A DNA stretch of 64,000 nucleotides. It comes from Dipteris shenzhenensis (taxonomy: Eukaryota; Polypodiophyta; Polypodiopsida; Gleicheniales). The position numbers and the translations under genes are program-made. Below, piece after piece: positions 61,736 through 64,000 of this stretch (the stretch's first letter is position 1; every line of letters begins with the position of its first letter). The stretch lies in NCBI GenBank assembly GCA_047967505.1, contig CM106538.1; one strand, given 5' to 3'. A model generated the notes under the pieces. It saw only the letters and a program-made list of their open reading frames with translations, had not been told where the DNA came from and did no database searches.

Positions 61736-64000
61736 AATGGAATGGACTAGAGCCTTTTGAAGGCCATCAAATGAAGAGCAGACAAAGCGAGGCTCATAAG
61801 ATGCCAGAAGTTAAAAGAGAAGATCAAGGTGCTCGAGGGAGATCACTTTGATTAAGGGCAAGTACAATTAAGGGAATTTAGAGGAAAGCTACGAGAGGAG
61901 GCGGAGATTGAAGCAAATCAAGCTAAAACCTACACAAGAAAGTGGTGGGCAAGGAAAGGAGACAGAGCAAACGAAGAAATGTTCAGAAGCCTCAAGAAAA
62001 AGCACACTAAGGAATCACTAAAGGCCATTTGTAAGGATGACAAAGTGGTTCAAGATCCAGATGAGATTATGGATATAGTGTCAACTCACTTTCAGGGAAT
62101 TCTAGGAGAACCAGAGGTGCTCATAACTGAAAAAATCAGTGCTAAGATCCAGTGTCAACATGTTAGAAGCAAAAAGGTGTTGGGTTTTGACTGTCTTTTC
62201 CTAGATAAAGATATTTCCCTAGAAGAACTAAAGGGGGCCATAGACGTAATGGCAAGAGGAAAGACTCCTGGTGAGGATCTCTCGATTGTTCTACCAAGTT
62301 TTTGGGAAAACGATAGGCATGTATTTGCTGTCACTGTGGCAGAAGTCCTAGGAAAAAGGTTTTTTGGATGCTAGGATAAACACAGGAATGATTAAATTAA
62401 TTCCTAAGGGTGGACCGAAAGATGAGCTCAAAGACTGGAGACTTTTGACCATGTTGAATACTAGCAAAATATTTGCCAAAGCCCTGGCCATTAAGCTCAG
62501 GTTCAAGATGCAGAATTGGATAAGGGAAGAACTGGAAGCCTTTACCTAGAGGAGGCATATCCTTGAGGCTATCCTGACGAAACTTAGCAAGACATATGCT
62601 TTCTCAAAGTTGACTTTGATAAAGCATATGATAGAATGGAATGGGGATTTATTCTGACCTCTTCAAGGGACATGGGGGTGGGCCCCAACTTCATTTTCTT
62701 TGTGGACATCCTCCGAGAGGTAAGATCAAGATAAATGGAACATGCTATTCCCCTTTTCATTGAAAAGATCTATCAAGAAAGGCCACCCCTCTCCTGACTT
62801 TTGTTTGTGATCGCAGTTGATGCTCTTGGATAATTAATTTAGGATGGGTAGGAAAAGGGGAGTATTTAAGGCATCCAAGTGGAACGAGACAGACAGATTA
62901 TTTCTCTCAACAGGAAAAATCAGTGAAAGCACTAGTAGAATGCTTAAATATCTTTTGTCTAGCCTCAAGGTCCAAGATCAACCATGAAAAAATAGGGATT
63001 TTTAGCACCAAGAGCTCACCTCCATAGATACTCTTGAACAAAGGTTGCAAAGTCATAAAGGTTGCTAGGTATTCCCATGGCTTTCAAATGCTTAATGAAG
63101 GACAGATGGGACTAGGTAATTGATAGAGTCAGAGACAAAATCACCAAATGGCAAGGTCTACAACCAACTCTGTCCAGAAGGAAATTTGTTTTGAACCATT
63201 ATATCTACCCATCTATTGTCTACTTTACTTCCTGTTGGTCTCCTACAAAGAAGATCTTGGGTCAGATATATTGTCTTTTCCGTTTCTTCCTCTAAAGAGG
63301 GGAAATGGGATAGCACAAAATAAGCAAAGTGAGATGGCAACTCTACACATTGCCAAAATATGTAGGAGGACTTGGAATAGTGGATGTGGAAAAGTCCTCG
63401 GCTAGATTCATGGCCCCATGGATTTTGAAAGTGGTGTAAGAGCTAGGCTCAACATGGGCCACTCTATTCCACAAAAACATTGGCAGGGTAAGGATTCTTA
63501 GATGTAGGCATTGGACACAGCATCCTTTTGTGGTTCCACTCTTTGGCAAGGAGCCTTGTGTGGCTAAAGGTTCAGAGTTGTGGAAGGGTATGCAAAAGCC
63601 TTAGAAATCACTAAGACCTTTCATCATTTGGAAGGTCTTTTCTAGAAATACTGGCACATTTTGTAGCCAGGATTCAATCTGGTTCCAAGTCATATGGCCA
63701 GACTCTAAAATACGAGATGAGTCACTACAAAGGGCACTACACCTAAACAAGAAAGGAATCAAAGCATGGGGAGATTTGTGGGATTGGGATCAAGGCAAGT
63801 GGCCGAATAGTGAAACGTTGATGGCTAGATATCGACTTAATAGAATTGATATTCTGCATGATCCAAGAAAGTCAAAACCTGTGGTCGAGAGACTCTCTAC
63901 CTAGGATGGGAGATTGCTTGCTTCCATCTCTCAAAGAAATTAGATGGGTGGGGAAATCCCAAATAATTCCTATTCCCATCCTAACGAAAGGTCACGAAGA
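61736..64000 (+). mobile_element. LINE (non-LTR) element, 5'-truncated, runs off the window
   Basis: KWWARKGDRANEEMFRSLKK (61,940-62,000) is the linker before RT. EELKGAIDVMARGKTPGEDL and MIKLIPKGGPKDELKDWRLL plus TMLNTSKIFAKALAIKLR are RT motifs. FDKAYDRMEWGF and LREV continue in a shifted frame at about 62,610-62,730. A later part (62,980-63,400: SKINHEK, WQGLQPTLSRRKFVLNHYIY) and the start of the C-terminal region follow. The FADD catalytic box region near 62,890 is not readable. The AP endonuclease is absent. Several frameshifts. Confidence 0.85.

Overview
The window is nuclear DNA from a land plant with a repeat-rich genome. A spliced nuclear gene for a plastid-targeted Hsp70, plant-type CACTA, Ty1/copia, Ty3/gypsy and LINE remnants, and the absence of bacterial-style operons all point this way. 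I cannot name the species. A large-genome lineage such as a gymnosperm, fern or lycophyte fits the density of nested repeats, but this is inference only.

Layout: (1) 1-6.17 kb is a broken copia integrase piece, GA-rich and AT-rich low-complexity DNA, degenerate telomere-like CCCTAAA arrays, and short palindromic repeats built on CAACAGGTTGG. (2) 6.18-10.1 kb is the 3' terminus and transposase gene of a CACTA (En/Spm) transposon on the minus strand, with a CACTA end, subterminal palindromes and one intact GT-AG intron. (3) 10.1-33.8 kb is a nested minus-strand complex. A Ty3/gypsy element (gag at about 31.6-26.9 kb, pol at about 22.0-17.0 kb) is interrupted by a complete but internally deleted copia element (27,704-29,983, two 352-bp LTRs, 5-bp target duplication), by a second copia copy that keeps its 5' LTR and most of pol but has lost its 3' end (22,020-26,906), and by a 521-bp inverted-repeat element (30,128-30,648). 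The gypsy frame runs past integrase into a second retropepsin-like domain. Further down, at 15.2-11.6 kb, lies an unrecognised coding remnant with its own TATA box. (4) 33.1-39.4 kb is satellite-like and tandem duplications with no gene found. (5) 39,585-43,083 is the one intact host gene, an eight-exon minus-strand gene for stromal Hsp70 (706 aa). (6) 43.1-48.3 kb is microsatellites, a poly(A)-tailed LINE 3' fragment and a 158-bp duplication. (7) 48.35-59.9 kb holds five LTR copies of one gypsy family in both orientations, around two broken gypsy bodies and a third, more decayed gypsy pol. (8) 61.4-64 kb is a copia gag piece joined to a LINE reverse transcriptase that runs off the window.

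Only the Hsp70 gene looks functional. Every transposable-element gene carries frameshifts, in-frame stops (often TAG where Gln is expected) or deletions, including loss of the reverse-transcriptase active-site region in two gypsy elements. I did not find an evident new host system. The most unusual structure is the in-frame integrase plus second protease arrangement of the gypsy element at 17-18.5 kb.
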